A stretch of 64,000 bases of DNA, taken from NCBI GenBank assembly GCA_002291465.1, contig CP021238.1, positions 3,410,001 through 3,474,000 of the forward strand, in the 5' to 3' direction. The notes under the pieces are model-generated. The model saw only the letters and a program-made list of their open reading frames with translations. It searched no databases and was not told the origin of the DNA. The stretch comes from Mycobacterium lepraemurium (GTDB lineage Bacteria; Actinomycetota; Actinomycetes; Mycobacteriales; Mycobacteriaceae). The position numbers and the translations under genes were made by a program. This document shows, in pieces, positions 52,996-63,483 of this stretch; within the stretch, counting starts at the first letter, position 1; each line of letters opens with the position of its first letter.

Positions 52996-54336
52996 CTAGC
53001 CCAGGGTCGGCAGCGCGTCGCGGACCGCCCCGATCGCCGCATCGATCTCGCCGCGCGAGACGGTCAGCGCCGGGCGGAACCGCACCCCGTCGTCGCCCGT
53101 AGGCAACACGATCACCCCATCTCGCCACAGCCGGCCGATCAGCTCGTCGCGGTCCGCCGTGGTGGGCAGGCTGAACGCGCACATCAACCCGCGGCCGCGG
53201 ACGTCGAGCACCAGGCCGGGGAACTCGCGGGCCAGGTCGTGCAGACCGCGCAGCAGGTAGCCGCCCTGCCGGGCGGCGTGCTCGAACAACTCGTCGGCCT
53301 CGATCACCTCCAGGATGCGACGGGCCCGCACCATGTCGGCCAGGTTGCCGCCCCAGGTGGAATTCAGCCGCGACGACACCGCGAACACGTTGTCGGCCAC
53401 CTCGTCGACCCGGCGGCCGGCCATGATCCCGCACACCTGGGTCTTCTTGCCGAACGCCACCACGTCGGGCTGCACACCGAATTGCTGGTAGGCCCAGGCG
53501 GTTCCGGTCAACCCGCAGCCCGTCTGCACCTCGTCGAAGATCAGCAAAGCGTCGTGTTCGTCGCACAGCCGCCGCATGGCCGCGAAGAACTCCGGCCGGA
53601 AGTGGCGGTCGCCGCCCTCGCCCTGGATGGGTTCGGCGATGAAGCAGGCGATGTCGTGCAGGTGCGCCGCGAACGCCGCGCGGGCCTGCCGCAGTGACTC
53701 GGCCTCCAGGGCGTCCATGTCGGCCCCGCACCGCAGGTGGGGCGCGTCGATCCGCGGCCAGTCGAACCTCGGGAAGCGGGCCACCGTGACCGGCTTGGTG
53801 TTGGTCAGCGACAGCGTGTAGCCGCTGCGGCCGTGGAAGGCGCCGCGCAGGTGCAGCACCCGGGTGCCCAGCGCGGGGTCGACACCGCGCCGTTCGTTGT
53901 GCCGGCTCTTCCAGTCGACCGCCACCTTGAGAGCGTTCTCCACGGCCAGCGCGCCGCCGTCGACGAAGAACAGATGCGGCAGCGCCGGGTCGCCCAGCAC
54001 CCGGACGAAGGTCTCGACGAAGCGGGCCATAGGCACCGAGTAGACGTCGGAATTGCTGGGCTTGTTCAGCGCGGCGGCCGCCAGCTCGGCGCGAAAGTCC
54101 GCGTCGCGCGCCAGCGCGGGGTGGTTCATGCCCAGCGCCGACGACGCGAAGAAGGTGAACATGTCCAGGTAGCTCCGCCCGTCCCGGGCGTCATAGAGCA
54201 CCGACCCGCGGGAGCGGTCCAGGTCCAACACGAAATCGAAACCGTCGGCCAGGATGTTGCGCGACAACACCTCGTGCACCCGGTCGGGGCCGGTGCAGGA
54301 GCGGGCGCGGGCCAGGCGTCCCAGTGCGGCGGTCAT
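52996..54336 (-). CDS. lat: L-lysine epsilon-aminotransferase
   Basis: This PLP enzyme moves the epsilon-amino group of lysine to 2-oxoglutarate, giving piperideine-6-carboxylate; it is strongly induced in starved M. tuberculosis. The 446-residue product (449 in M. tuberculosis) has substrate and cofactor motifs GMNHPAL, FHGRSGYTLSLTNTKP, IFDEVQTGCG and the PLP Lys in VAFGKKTQVCG. It is intact, with a palindromic site just upstream and lrpA behind that. Confidence 0.95.
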   Translation of the reverse strand: MTAALGRLARARSCTGPDRVHEVLSRNILADGFDFVLDLDRSRGSVLYDARDGRSYLDMFTFFASSALGMNHPALARDADFRAELAAAALNKPSNSDVYSVPMARFVETFVRVLGDPALPHLFFVDGGALAVENALKVAVDWKSRHNERRGVDPALGTRVLHLRGAFHGRSGYTLSLTNTKPVTVARFPRFDWPRIDAPHLRCGADMDALEAESLRQARAAFAAHLHDIACFIAEPIQGEGGDRHFRPEFFAAMRRLCDEHDALLIFDEVQTGCGLTGTAWAYQQFGVQPDVVAFGKKTQVCGIMAGRRVDEVADNVFAVSSRLNSTWGGNLADMVRARRILEVIEADELFEHAARQGGYLLRGLHDLAREFPGLVLDVRGRGLMCAFSLPTTADRDELIGRLWRDGVIVLPTGDDGVRFRPALTVSRGEIDAAIGAVRDALPTLG

Positions 54337-54349
54337 GCCGCCATGGTAG

Positions 54350-54378
54350 CCTATCTTTACGAAATCGTGAAGTATAGG
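54350..54378. promoter_or_regulatory. Candidate LrpA operator upstream of lat
   Basis: CCTATCTTTACG-AAAT-CGTGAAGTATAGG is a near-palindrome of 29 bases, 14 bases before the lat start and A+T-rich. It fits an Lrp/AsnC-type site; LrpA is encoded immediately upstream on the same strand. Binding is inferred. Confidence 0.5.
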
Positions 54379-54387
54379 CAGTAAGAT

Positions 54388-54840
54388 TTACGGTATATAC
54401 ACTCTGTCGTCGTAAAATGTGTTCAATATGATGGTGCTTCGCGTCCTGACGTTCGCGGCGGTCCGGATCCGCTGCAGCAGGTCCTCGAGTGCCCGGGCGG
54501 ACTCGACGCGCACCAGCAGCACGTAGCTTTCCTCGCCGGCCACCGAGTGGCACGATTCGATCTCCTCGATGTGGTGCAGGCGGGCCGGCGCATCATCGGG
54601 TTGAGAGGGATCCAGAGGAGTGATGGCCACGAACGCCGACAGCCGGTGCCCGACCGCCTCCGGTTCGATGCGCGCGGAGTATCCCGTGATCACGCCGCGG
54701 GCCTCCAGCCTGCGCACCCGCGACTGCACCGCCGAGACCGACAACCGGGCGCTGGCGGCCAGCTCGGCCAGCGTGGCGCGGCCGTCGGCGACCAGCTCGC
54801 GCACCAGAATCCGGTCGACATCGTCGAGCGTCTCACTCAT
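54388..54840 (-). CDS. lrpA: Lrp/AsnC-family regulator LrpA
   Basis: This 150-residue feast-famine regulator is the orthologue of Rv3291c. The N-terminal helix-turn-helix is at about 20-48 (TLAELAASARLSVSAVQSRV). A linker and a C-terminal RAM effector domain (CHSVAGEESYVLLVRVES) that binds amino acids and builds octamers complete it. It is transcribed towards lat and likely controls it. It is divergent from the DUF1338 gene with only 30 bases between. It is intact. Confidence 0.93.
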   Translation of the reverse strand: MSETLDDVDRILVRELVADGRATLAELAASARLSVSAVQSRVRRLEARGVITGYSARIEPEAVGHRLSAFVAITPLDPSQPDDAPARLHHIEEIESCHSVAGEESYVLLVRVESARALEDLLQRIRTAANVRTRSTIILNTFYDDRVYIP

Positions 54841-54870
54841 GGCCGGAGACTATCGCAGCGGCGGTACCCG

Positions 54871-55813
54871 GTGAGCCGGCCGAAATGGTTGCCCGCCTGG
54901 CGGTTGCGCGCGATGTTCGCCGCGGGCCTTTCGGCGATGTATGCCGCCGAGGTGCCCGGCTACGCCACCCTGGTGCAGGTGTGCACGCGGGTGAACGCCG
55001 ATCACGTGGCGCGGCACCCCGGCGCCGAACGGTGGGGCTCGCTGCGCCGGGTCACCGCCGAGCGGCACGGCGCCATCCGGGTGGGCAGCCCGGCCGAACT
55101 GCGCGCGGTCGCCGATCTTTTCGCCGCGTTCGGCATGCGCCGGTCGGCTACTACGACCTGCGCCGCGCTGCGTCGCCGATCTCGGTGGTGTGCACCGCTT
55201 TTCGGCCGGTCGACGGCAACGAGTTGTCGCTCAACCCATTTCGCGGGTTCACCTCGATGCTGGCCACCCGCAACCCACGCTACTTCGACCGCGACCTGCG
55301 CACCCGGGTGGACAACTTCCTGGCGCACCGGCAGCTGTTCGATCCGGCGTTGCTGGCCCGGGCCCGGACCATCACCGCCGCGGGCGGCTGCGCCGACGAT
55401 GCCGCCCGGCCGTTCGTCGCGGCCGCGGTGGCGTCATTCGCGTTGTCCGGCAAGCCGATCGAGCGGTCCTGGTACGACGAGCTGTCGCGGGTGTCGGCGG
55501 TGGCCGCCGACGACCCGGCCGCGGTGTGGGCCAACTACTTTCCCGCCACCGACGCGCAGATGGCGGCCCAGGAGCTGGGCTATTACCGCGGCGGCGACCC
55601 GTCGGCACCGATCGTCTACGAGGACTTCCTGCCCGCCTCGGCGGCGGGCATCTTCCGGTCCAACCGGACGCGGAAACCCCCGGTGCCGCCCAAGCCGCCC
55701 CTGCCGTCGACGACTCCGGCTACGACCAGGACTGGCTGGCCGGGGCGCTCGGCCGCGAGATCCACGACCCCTACCCGCTGTACGAGGCGCTTGCCCAGGA
55801 GGCCCCCCGATGA
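54871..55813 (+). pseudogene. DUF1338 (2-oxoadipate dioxygenase/decarboxylase-like) gene, deleted core and two frameshifts
   Basis: GTG 54871 opens with LRAMFAAGLSAMYAAEVPGY and HGAIRVGSPAEL as in Rv3292. A base is lost near 55140 before PVGYYDLR. After WYDELSRVSAVAAD (near 55510) the sequence jumps to AVWANYFPATDAQMAAQELG, omitting about 110 codons that include the His-containing metal site. A second shift near 55665 puts SGYDQDWLAGALGREIHDPY in another frame ending TGA 55813. The family degrades 2-oxoadipate from lysine. Confidence 0.82.
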
Positions 55814-57339
55814 CTATGCCCACCGCCGACGAATTGCGCGCCCGCGCCGCCGATGCCCTGCGCTCCCTTGGAGCCCACGTCGAGCTCGGCGCGCCGGACG
55901 CGCACGGGCTGCCCGCCAGCACCCCGATCACAGGCGAGGTGCTGTTCACCGTCGCGCCCACCACACCCGATCAAGCCAAGCACGCGATAACCCAAGCGAA
56001 CCAAGCGTTTTCGGAATGGCGCCGCGCACCGGGCCCGGTGCGCGGCGCGCTGGTGGCGCGACTGGGCGAGCTGTTGCGCAAGCACCGCGACGAGCTGGCC
56101 GCCCTGGTCACCCTCGAGGTCGGCAAGATCACCTCCGAGGCGGCCGGCGAGGTGCAGGAGATGATCGACATCTGCCAGTTCGCCGTCGGCCTGTCCCGGC
56201 AGCTCTACGGCCGCACCATCGCCTCGGAACGCCCGGGGCACCGGCTGTCCGAGACCTGGCACCCGCTCGGGGTGGTCGGCGTGGTCACCGCGTTCAACTT
56301 CCCGGTCGCGGTGTGGGCGTGGAATGCCACGCTGGCGCTGGTGTGCGGGGACACCGTGGTGTGGAAGCCCTCGGAGCTGACGCCGTTGACGGCGCTGGCC
56401 ACCCAGGCGCTGATCGCCCGGGCCGCGGCCGACGTGGGTGCCCCGCCCGGGGTGAGCGCGGTGGTGCTGGGCGATCGCGAGCTGGGCGAGCTGCTGGTGG
56501 ACGACGAGCGCGTCGCGTTGGTGTCGGCGACCGGGTCGGTGCGGATGGGCCGGGCGGTCGGGCCGCGGGTGGCCGCCCGGTTCGGGCGGGTGCTGCTGGA
56601 ATTGGGTGGCAACAACGCCGCCGTCGTGACGCCGTCGGCCGACCTGGATCTGGCCGTGCGGGCCGTGGTGTTCGCCGCCGCCGGCACCGCCGGTCAGCGC
56701 TGCACCACGTTGCGGCGGCTCATCGTGCACCGCTCGGTAGCCGACGAGGTGGTCGCCCGGGTGGTGTCGGCGCTGCGCTGGCTCCCGATCGGCGACCCGT
56801 TCGCGCCGGGCACGCTGGTGGGGCCGCTGATCCACGAGACCGCTTACCGCGACATGGTGGGGGCTCTAGAGTCTGCGCGCGCCGACAGCGGCGAGGTGAT
56901 CGACGGCGACCGCAGGCACCCCTTCGCCGTCGAGCACCCGAGCTCTTACTATGTGGCGCCGGCGGTGGTGCGCATGCCCGCGCAAACGCCCATCGTGGCT
57001 ACCGAGACGTTCGCGCCCATCCTCTACGTGCTGACCTATGACCGGCTGGACGACGCGATTGCGCTCAATAATGCCGTGCCGCAGGGTCTTTCGTCGGCCA
57101 TCTTTACCACGGACCTGCGCGAAGCGGAACGCTTCCTGGACGAATCCGACTGCGGAATCGCCAATGTCAACATCGGCACCTCCGGCGCGGAGATCGGCGG
57201 CGCGTTCGGTGGGGAGAAGCAGACCGGCGGCGGGCGGGAGTCGGGCAGCGACTCGTGGAAGGCCTACATGCGCCAAAGTACCAATACCGTCAATTATTCC
57301 GGTGCATTACCGCTGGCCCAGGGCGTCGAGTTCGGATGA
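55810..57339 (+). CDS. pcd: Piperideine-6-carboxylate (alpha-aminoadipate semialdehyde) dehydrogenase
   Basis: This aldehyde dehydrogenase oxidises the Lat product to 2-aminoadipate. It has 509 residues from ATG 55810, which overlaps the stop of the broken upstream gene (ATGA); ATG 55816 is alternative. Motifs are TAFNFPVAVWAWN, VWKPSELTPLTA, LELGGNNAAVV and the catalytic Cys in GQRCTTLRR. It is slightly longer than the M. tuberculosis form (494) through an insert near 385-400. It is intact. Confidence 0.94.
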   Translation: MTMPTADELRARAADALRSLGAHVELGAPDAHGLPASTPITGEVLFTVAPTTPDQAKHAITQANQAFSEWRRAPGPVRGALVARLGELLRKHRDELAALVTLEVGKITSEAAGEVQEMIDICQFAVGLSRQLYGRTIASERPGHRLSETWHPLGVVGVVTAFNFPVAVWAWNATLALVCGDTVVWKPSELTPLTALATQALIARAAADVGAPPGVSAVVLGDRELGELLVDDERVALVSATGSVRMGRAVGPRVAARFGRVLLELGGNNAAVVTPSADLDLAVRAVVFAAAGTAGQRCTTLRRLIVHRSVADEVVARVVSALRWLPIGDPFAPGTLVGPLIHETAYRDMVGALESARADSGEVIDGDRRHPFAVEHPSSYYVAPAVVRMPAQTPIVATETFAPILYVLTYDRLDDAIALNNAVPQGLSSAIFTTDLREAERFLDESDCGIANVNIGTSGAEIGGAFGGEKQTGGGRESGSDSWKAYMRQSTNTVNYSGALPLAQGVEFG

Positions 57340-57385
57340 ATCCATTGTGGCCGGTGTCTCATGTCGTATGAGTACTATCTGACAC

Positions 57386-58045
57386 ATGGCGACGGCCCGA
57401 AGGCGATTATCCCCCGAAGATCGGCGGGCTGAGCTGCTCGCTTTAGGGGCGGAGGTCTTCGGCAAGCGACCCTACGACGAGGTCCGCATCGACGAGATCG
57501 CCGAACGGGCCGGGGTGTCGCGGGCCCTGATGTACCACTACTTCCCGGACAAGCGAGCGTTTTTCGCGGCGGTGGTCAAGGACGAGGCCGACCGGCTGTA
57601 CGAGAACACCAACATGGATGACGTCACCGGGTTGACCATGTATGAGGAGATCCGGGTCGGGGTTTTGGCCTACATGGCCTACCACGAGCAGAACCCGGAG
57701 GCCGCATGGGCCGCCTACGTCGGCCTGGGCCGGTCCGACCCGGTCCTGCTGGGCGTCGAGGACGACGCCAAGAACCGGCAGATGGAACACATCATGTCCC
57801 GGATCAACCAGCTGCTCGCCGAGGTGCCCGCCACGCTGGAGCCCGACGTCGAGCGGCACCTGCGGGTCATCCTGCACGGCTGGCTGGCGTTCACCTTCGA
57901 GATCTGCCGGCAGCGCATCATCGCCCCCACCACCGACGCCGACAAGCTCGCCGACGCCTGCGCGCACGCGCTGCTGGACGCCATCGGCCGGGTGCCCAAG
58001 ATCCCCGAGGAGCTGGGCGGGGCGATGGCCAACTCGCGGCTCTGA
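57386..58045 (+). CDS. TetR-family regulator (Rv3295 orthologue)
   Basis: This 219-residue protein has a helix-turn-helix at about 30-60 (VRIDEIAERAGVSRALMYHYFPDKRAFF) and a variable helical ligand domain. It lies between pcd and lhr on the same strand, 46 bases after pcd. Its target and ligand are unknown; a nearby lipid or amino-acid gene is possible. M. tuberculosis has the minus-strand gene Rv3294c just before it, of which nothing remains here. It is intact. Confidence 0.88.
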   Translation: MATARRRLSPEDRRAELLALGAEVFGKRPYDEVRIDEIAERAGVSRALMYHYFPDKRAFFAAVVKDEADRLYENTNMDDVTGLTMYEEIRVGVLAYMAYHEQNPEAAWAAYVGLGRSDPVLLGVEDDAKNRQMEHIMSRINQLLAEVPATLEPDVERHLRVILHGWLAFTFEICRQRIIAPTTDADKLADACAHALLDAIGRVPKIPEELGGAMANSRL

Positions 58046-58087
58046 GCGGGCCGCGACCATGTCGGTGCCCGTTGGCACCATGGACAG

Positions 58088-61000
58088 GTGAGCACTCCCG
58101 CCGAACCCCGGCCGTCCGGGCCGCCCGACCCGCTGGGCCGGTTCAGCGCCATCACCCGGGAGTGGTTCACCAGCACCTTCGCCACCCCGACCACGGCGCA
58201 GGCGCAGGCCTGGAGCGCCATCGCCGACGGCCACAACACGCTGGTGATTGCGCCGACCGGGTCGGGCAAGACGCTGGCCGCGTTCCTGTGGGCCCTGGAC
58301 AGCCTGGCCGGCCAGGCCGAGCGCGCGCCCGGCACTAGGGTGCTCTACGTGTCGCCACTCAAGGCGCTGGCCGTCGACGTCGAGCGCAACCTGCGCACCC
58401 CGCTGGCCGGGCTCACCCGCATCGCCGAGCGCGCCGGCCTGCCGGCCCCCGACATCAGCGTCGGGGTGCGCTCCGGTGACACCCCGCCGGCGGTGCGTCG
58501 GCAGCTGATCAACCGGCCACCCGACGTGCTGATCACCACGCCGGAGTCGCTGTTTCTGATGCTCACCTCGGCGGCCCGCGAGACGCTGGCCGGTGTGCAG
58601 ACGGTGATCGTCGACGAGATCCACGTCATCGCCGGCGGCAAGCGCGGCGCGCACCTGGCGCTGTCGCTGGAGCGTCTGGACGCGCTGCGCGAGGGCCGGC
58701 CCGCCCAGCGCATCGGGTTGTCGGCGACGGTGCGGCCGCCCGAGGAGCTGGCCCGTTTCCTGTCCGGGACGGCGCCGGGCACCCGGACCACCGTGGTGGC
58801 CCCGCCGTCGGCCAAGACCGTCGAGCTGAGCGTGCAGGTGCCGGTGCCCGACATGGCTAACCTGGCGAACAACACCATCTGGCCCGACGTGGAGAACCGC
58901 CTGGTCGACCTGATCGAGGCGCACGGTTCGACCATCGTGTTCGCCAATTCGCGGCGGCTGGCCGAGCGACTCACCACCCGGCTCAACGAGATTCACGCCG
59001 AGCGCAGCGGCGTCGGGCTCTCGGCGACGGCCAATCCGAAGGTGGCCGGCGGCGCCCCGGCGCACATCATGGCCTCGGGTCAGACCTACGGCGTAGAGCC
59101 GATACTGGCTCGGGCCCACCATGGTTCGGTCAGCAGGGAACAGCGCGCGCTGGTCGAGGAGGACCTCAAACGCGGGCTGCTCAAGGCGGTGGTGGCCACC
59201 TCCAGCCTGGAGTTGGGCATAGACATGGGCGCCGTCGATCTGGTCATCCAGGTGGAGGCGCCGCCGTCGGTGGCCAGCGGGCTGCAGCGCATCGGGCGGG
59301 CCGGCCACCAGGTCGGCGAGGTGTCGCGCGGGGTGCTGTTCCCCAAGCACCGCACCGACCTGATCGGCTGCGCGGTGACCGTGCAGCGCATGCTGGCCGG
59401 CCAGATCGAAACCATGCGGGTGCCGGCCAACCCGCTGGACATCCTGGCCCAGCAGACCGTGGCGGCCGCCGCCCTCGAACCGCTGGACGCCGACCGGTGG
59501 TTCGACACGGTGCGCCGGGCCGCCCCGTTCGCGACGCTGCCGCGCAGCATCTACGAGGCCACCCTGGACCTGCTCTCCGGCAAGTATCCGTCCACCGAAT
59601 TCGCCGAGCTGCGACCGCGATTGGTCTACGACCGCGACACCGGCACGCTGACCGCGCGCCCCGGCGCCCAGCGGCTGGCGGTCACCTCGGGCGGCGCCAT
59701 CCCGGACCGCGGGCTGTTCACCGTCTACCTCGCCTCGGAAGCCGAAAAGCCCTCTCGGGTAGGCGAACTCGAAGAGGAGATGGTGTACGAGTCGCGGCCC
59801 GGCGACGTCATCTCGCTGGGCGCCACCAGCTGGCGAATCACCGAGATCACCCACGACCGGGTGCTGGTGATCCCCACGCCCGGGCAGCCGGCCCGGTTGC
59901 CGTTCTGGCGCGGTGACGGCGTGGGCCGCCCGGCTGAGCTGGGTGCCGCGCTCGGCGCGTTCACCGGCGAACTCGCCGGCCTGAGCCGGGAGGAATTCGA
60001 CTCACGTTGTGCTGCGTTGGGTTTCGACGCGTACGCCGTCGACAACCTGTACGGCCTGTTCGACGAGCAGCGCACCGCCGCCGGGGTGGTGCCCACCGAC
60101 ACCACGTTGCTGGTCGAGCGGTTCCGCGACGAGCTCGGCGACTGGCGGGTGATCCTGCACTCACCGTACGGGCTCGGCGTGAACGGGCCACTGGCCCTGG
60201 CGGTGGGCCGCCGGCTGCGGGAGCGCTACGGCATCGACGAGAAGCCCACCGCGTCCGACGACGGCGTGGTGGTGCGGCTGCCGGACACCGTTTCCGATTT
60301 CGCGTCCGACGGTGGCGACACCCCGCCCAGCGCAGAGCTTTTCGTCTTCGACGCCGACGAGATCGACCCGATCGTCACCGCCGAGGTGGGCGGTTCGGCG
60401 CTGTTCGCGTCGCGGTTCCGCGAGTGCGCGGCGCGCGCGCTGCTGTTGCCGCGCCGGCACCCCGGCCGCCGCTCGCCGCTGTGGCAGCAGCGCCAGCGCG
60501 CCGCCCAGCTGCTGGAGGTGGCCCGCAAATACCCCGACTTCCCGGTGGTGCTCGAGACCGTCCGGGAATGCCTGCAGGACGTCTACGACGTGCCCGCCCT
60601 GGTCGCGCTGATGGCCGGAATCGCGCAGCGGCGGGTGCGGGTGCTGGAGGTGGAGACGCAGCGGCCCTCGCCGTTCGCGGCCTCGCTGCTGTTCGGCTAC
60701 GTCGGCGCGTTCATGTACGAGGGCGACAGCCCGCTGGCCGAGCGGCGGGCCGCCGCGCTGTCGCTGGACAGCACGCTGCTGGCCGAGCTGCTGGGCCGGG
60801 TGGAGCTGCGCGAATTGCTCGACCCCGAGGTGGTCGCGGCCACCGCCCGGGCGCTGCAGCACCTGGCGCCCGAGCGGGCCGCCCGCGACGCGGAGGCCGT
60901 CGCCGACCTGCTGCGGCTGCTGGGCCCGCTCACCGAGGACGAGGTGGTCGCCCGGGCCGGTGGCGCCGGCGCCGTCAAGGTCAGGGGCTGGCTGGAGGGC

Positions 61001-62728
61001 CTGCGCGCGGCCCGGCGCGCGGTGCCGGTGTCGTTCGCCGGCCGCAGCTGGTGGGTGGCCATCGAGGACATCGGCCGGCTGCGTGACGGCCTGGGCATCG
61101 CGGTTCCGCTGGGCGTACCGGCCACGTTCACCGAGGAGGTCGCGGACCCGCTGGGCGAGCTGCTGGGCCGGTATGCGCGCACCCACACCCCGTTCAGCAC
61201 CGCCGAGGCCGCCGCCCGGTTCGGCCTGGGGCTGCGGGTGACCGCCGACGTCCTGGGCCGGCTCGCCGACCCCTCCACTTCGCAGGGCCGGCTGGTGCGC
61301 GGCGACTTCGTCGCGGCGCGGCCGTCGAAACCGGGCGGAGTGCTCGGGGCCGAGCAGTGGTGCGATGCCGACGTGCTGCGCATCCTGCGGCGGCGGTCGC
61401 TGGCCGCGCTGCGGGCCCAGGTCGAGCCGGTCAGCACCGCCGCCTACGGACGGTTCCTGCCGGCCTGGCATCGGGTCGGGGCGGCCGAATCCTCGCGCGC
61501 GCCCGGCCATTCCGGGCTGGACGGGCTGATGTCGGTGATCGAGCAGCTCGCCGGGGTGCGGCTGCCGGCTTCGGCGCTCGAGCCGCTGGTGCTGGCCCCG
61601 CGGGTGCGCGACTACTCCCCCGCCCTGCTGGACGAACTGCTGGCCACCGGTGAGGTCACCTGGTCGAGTGCCGGGTCCATCTCGGGCAGCGACGGCTGGA
61701 TCGCCCTGCACCCCAGCGAGTCCGCGCCGCTGACGCTGCAGGGGCCCGCCGACATCAAGCTGGGCGAGGTGCACCGCGCCATCCTGGACGCGCTGGCCGG
61801 TGGCGGCGGCTACTTCTTCCGTCAGCTGGCAACCGACGGGGTGTCCGACGCCGAGCTCAAAGCCGCACTGTGGGAACTGGTTTGGGCCGGCTGGATCACC
61901 GGCGACACGTTCGCCCCGGTGCGCGCCCTGCTCGGTTGCGGCGGAACGCGCCGGCGTTCGGCGCCGGCGCACCGCGCGCGCCGGCCGCCGCGGCTGAGCC
62001 GGTACAGCGTCGCGCACCCGCAGTCGGGTCCGGCCGACCCGACCGTGGCCGGCCGGTGGTCCGTGCTGCCGCCGCCCGATCCGGACTCCACGGTGCGCGC
62101 CCACTTTCAGGCCAAGCTTTTGTTGGGCCGACATGGCGTGCTGACCCGGGGCGCGGTGGCCGCCGAGGGCGTCGCGGGCGGGTTCGCCACGCTGTACAAG
62201 GTGCTGAGCACCTTCGAGGACGCCGGCCGCTGCCAGCGCGGCTACTTCATCGAATCGCTGGGCGGGGCGCAGTTCGCCGTCGCCTCCACCGTCGACCGGC
62301 TGCGCGGGTTCGCCGACGGGGTCGACTCGCAACGGCCCGAGTACCGGGCGATCGTGCTGGCCGCGGCCGACCCGGCCAACCCGTACGGCGCCGCGCTGCC
62401 CTGGCCGGCGTCGAGCGCGGACGGGGCCCGGCCCGGCCGCAAGGCCGGGGCGCTGGTGGTGCTGGTGGATGGCGAGCTGGCCTGGTTCCTGGAGCGGGGC
62501 GGACGGTCGCTGCTCACCTTCACCGACGACCCGGCCGCCCAGCACGCCGCCGCGGCGGCGCTGGCCGGGCTGGTCTCGGCCCGTCGCGTCGCGGCGATCC
62601 TGGTGGAGCGCATCGACGGGGTGCCGGCACCGTCGCAGCGCGGCGACGGTGCCGACGGCAACGACGCGCTGACGGCACTCGACGACGCCGGGTTCGCCCG
62701 CACCCCGCGCGGAATGCGGCTGCGCTGA
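58088..62728 (+). CDS. lhr: ATP-dependent helicase Lhr
   Basis: This long superfamily 2 helicase translocates 3' to 5' on single-stranded DNA and unwinds RNA-DNA hybrids; it is linked to mutagen-induced repair. The 1546-residue product from GTG 58088 has Walker [13 protein letters not shown], the DEIH box [15 protein letters not shown], motif III GLSATV and motif [11 protein letters not shown], followed by winged-helix and beta-barrel domains. A long C-terminal extension completes it. It ends two bases before nei. It is intact, the largest gene here. Confidence 0.96.
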   Translation: MSTPAEPRPSGPPDPLGRFSAITREWFTSTFATPTTAQAQAWSAIADGHNTLVIAPTGSGKTLAAFLWALDSLAGQAERAPGTRVLYVSPLKALAVDVERNLRTPLAGLTRIAERAGLPAPDISVGVRSGDTPPAVRRQLINRPPDVLITTPESLFLMLTSAARETLAGVQTVIVDEIHVIAGGKRGAHLALSLERLDALREGRPAQRIGLSATVRPPEELARFLSGTAPGTRTTVVAPPSAKTVELSVQVPVPDMANLANNTIWPDVENRLVDLIEAHGSTIVFANSRRLAERLTTRLNEIHAERSGVGLSATANPKVAGGAPAHIMASGQTYGVEPILARAHHGSVSREQRALVEEDLKRGLLKAVVATSSLELGIDMGAVDLVIQVEAPPSVASGLQRIGRAGHQVGEVSRGVLFPKHRTDLIGCAVTVQRMLAGQIETMRVPANPLDILAQQTVAAAALEPLDADRWFDTVRRAAPFATLPRSIYEATLDLLSGKYPSTEFAELRPRLVYDRDTGTLTARPGAQRLAVTSGGAIPDRGLFTVYLASEAEKPSRVGELEEEMVYESRPGDVISLGATSWRITEITHDRVLVIPTPGQPARLPFWRGDGVGRPAELGAALGAFTGELAGLSREEFDSRCAALGFDAYAVDNLYGLFDEQRTAAGVVPTDTTLLVERFRDELGDWRVILHSPYGLGVNGPLALAVGRRLRERYGIDEKPTASDDGVVVRLPDTVSDFASDGGDTPPSAELFVFDADEIDPIVTAEVGGSALFASRFRECAARALLLPRRHPGRRSPLWQQRQRAAQLLEVARKYPDFPVVLETVRECLQDVYDVPALVALMAGIAQRRVRVLEVETQRPSPFAASLLFGYVGAFMYEGDSPLAERRAAALSLDSTLLAELLGRVELRELLDPEVVAATARALQHLAPERAARDAEAVADLLRLLGPLTEDEVVARAGGAGAVKVRGWLEGLRAARRAVPVSFAGRSWWVAIEDIGRLRDGLGIAVPLGVPATFTEEVADPLGELLGRYARTHTPFSTAEAAARFGLGLRVTADVLGRLADPSTSQGRLVRGDFVAARPSKPGGVLGAEQWCDADVLRILRRRSLAALRAQVEPVSTAAYGRFLPAWHRVGAAESSRAPGHSGLDGLMSVIEQLAGVRLPASALEPLVLAPRVRDYSPALLDELLATGEVTWSSAGSISGSDGWIALHPSESAPLTLQGPADIKLGEVHRAILDALAGGGGYFFRQLATDGVSDAELKAALWELVWAGWITGDTFAPVRALLGCGGTRRRSAPAHRARRPPRLSRYSVAHPQSGPADPTVAGRWSVLPPPDPDSTVRAHFQAKLLLGRHGVLTRGAVAAEGVAGGFATLYKVLSTFEDAGRCQRGYFIESLGGAQFAVASTVDRLRGFADGVDSQRPEYRAIVLAAADPANPYGAALPWPASSADGARPGRKAGALVVLVDGELAWFLERGGRSLLTFTDDPAAQHAAAAALAGLVSARRVAAILVERIDGVPAPSQRGDGADGNDALTALDDAGFARTPRGMRLR

Positions 62729-62730
62729 CC

Positions 62731-63483
62731 ATGCCCGAGGGTGACACCGTCTGGCACACCGCCGCCGTGCTTCGCGAGCACCTGCTCGGCGAGACGCTGA
62801 CCCGCTGCGACATCCGGGTGCCGCGGTTCGCCACCGTCGACCTCACCGGGCAGGTGGTCGACGAGATCCTCAGCCGCGGAAAGTATCTGTTCATCCGGGT
62901 GGGCGCCGCCAGCATCCACTCGCACCTGAAGATGGAGGGCAGCTGGCGGGTCGGCCCGCGGGTGCGGGTCGACCACCGGGCGCGCATCGTCCTGGAAACC
63001 GGCGTTGCGACCGCGGTCGGCGTCGATCTAGGCGTGCTGCAGATCCTGGACCGCGATCGCGACGGCGACGCCGTCGCGCATCTGGGACCCGATCTGCTCG
63101 GCGAGGATTGGGACCCCGCGCGGGCCGCCACCAACCTGGCGACCCGCCCGGAGCGGCCGATCGCCGAGACGCTGCTGGATCAGCGGGTGCTAGCCGGGAT
63201 CGGCAACGTCTACTGCAACGAGTTGTGCTTTGTCAGCGGGCATCTGCCCACCGCGCCTGTGAGCGCCGTCGCCGACCCGCGGCAGCTCGTCTCGCGTGCC
63301 CGGGACATGTTGTGGCTCAACCGCTTCCGTTGGAACCGGTGCACCACCGGCGACACCCGCAACGGCTGGCAGCTGTGGGTCTACGGGCGGGCCGGCCAAC
63401 CGTGCCGCCGCTGCGGCACCCCCATTGAGTTCGACGACTCCGGGGACCGGGTGACCTACTGGTGCCCGTCCTGCCAGCGTTAA
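62731..63483 (+). CDS. nei: Endonuclease VIII (Fpg/Nei family)
   Basis: This DNA glycosylase/AP lyase removes oxidised pyrimidines. It has 250 residues from ATG 62731, after which the mature N-terminus would be the catalytic Pro2-Glu3 of MPEGDT. The helix-two-turn-helix motif region [12 protein letters not shown] and the C-terminal zinc finger CRRC then CPSC are complete. It is two bases behind lhr, giving a repair pair. Its TAA overlaps the lpqC stop tail to tail. Confidence 0.94.
   Translation: MPEGDTVWHTAAVLREHLLGETLTRCDIRVPRFATVDLTGQVVDEILSRGKYLFIRVGAASIHSHLKMEGSWRVGPRVRVDHRARIVLETGVATAVGVDLGVLQILDRDRDGDAVAHLGPDLLGEDWDPARAATNLATRPERPIAETLLDQRVLAGIGNVYCNELCFVSGHLPTAPVSAVADPRQLVSRARDMLWLNRFRWNRCTTGDTRNGWQLWVYGRAGQPCRRCGTPIEFDDSGDRVTYWCPSCQR

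Noticed and set aside
57443..62545. Long minus-strand frames opposite the TetR gene and lhr
   Set aside because: Both are antisense shadows of strongly conserved genes with complete motifs.
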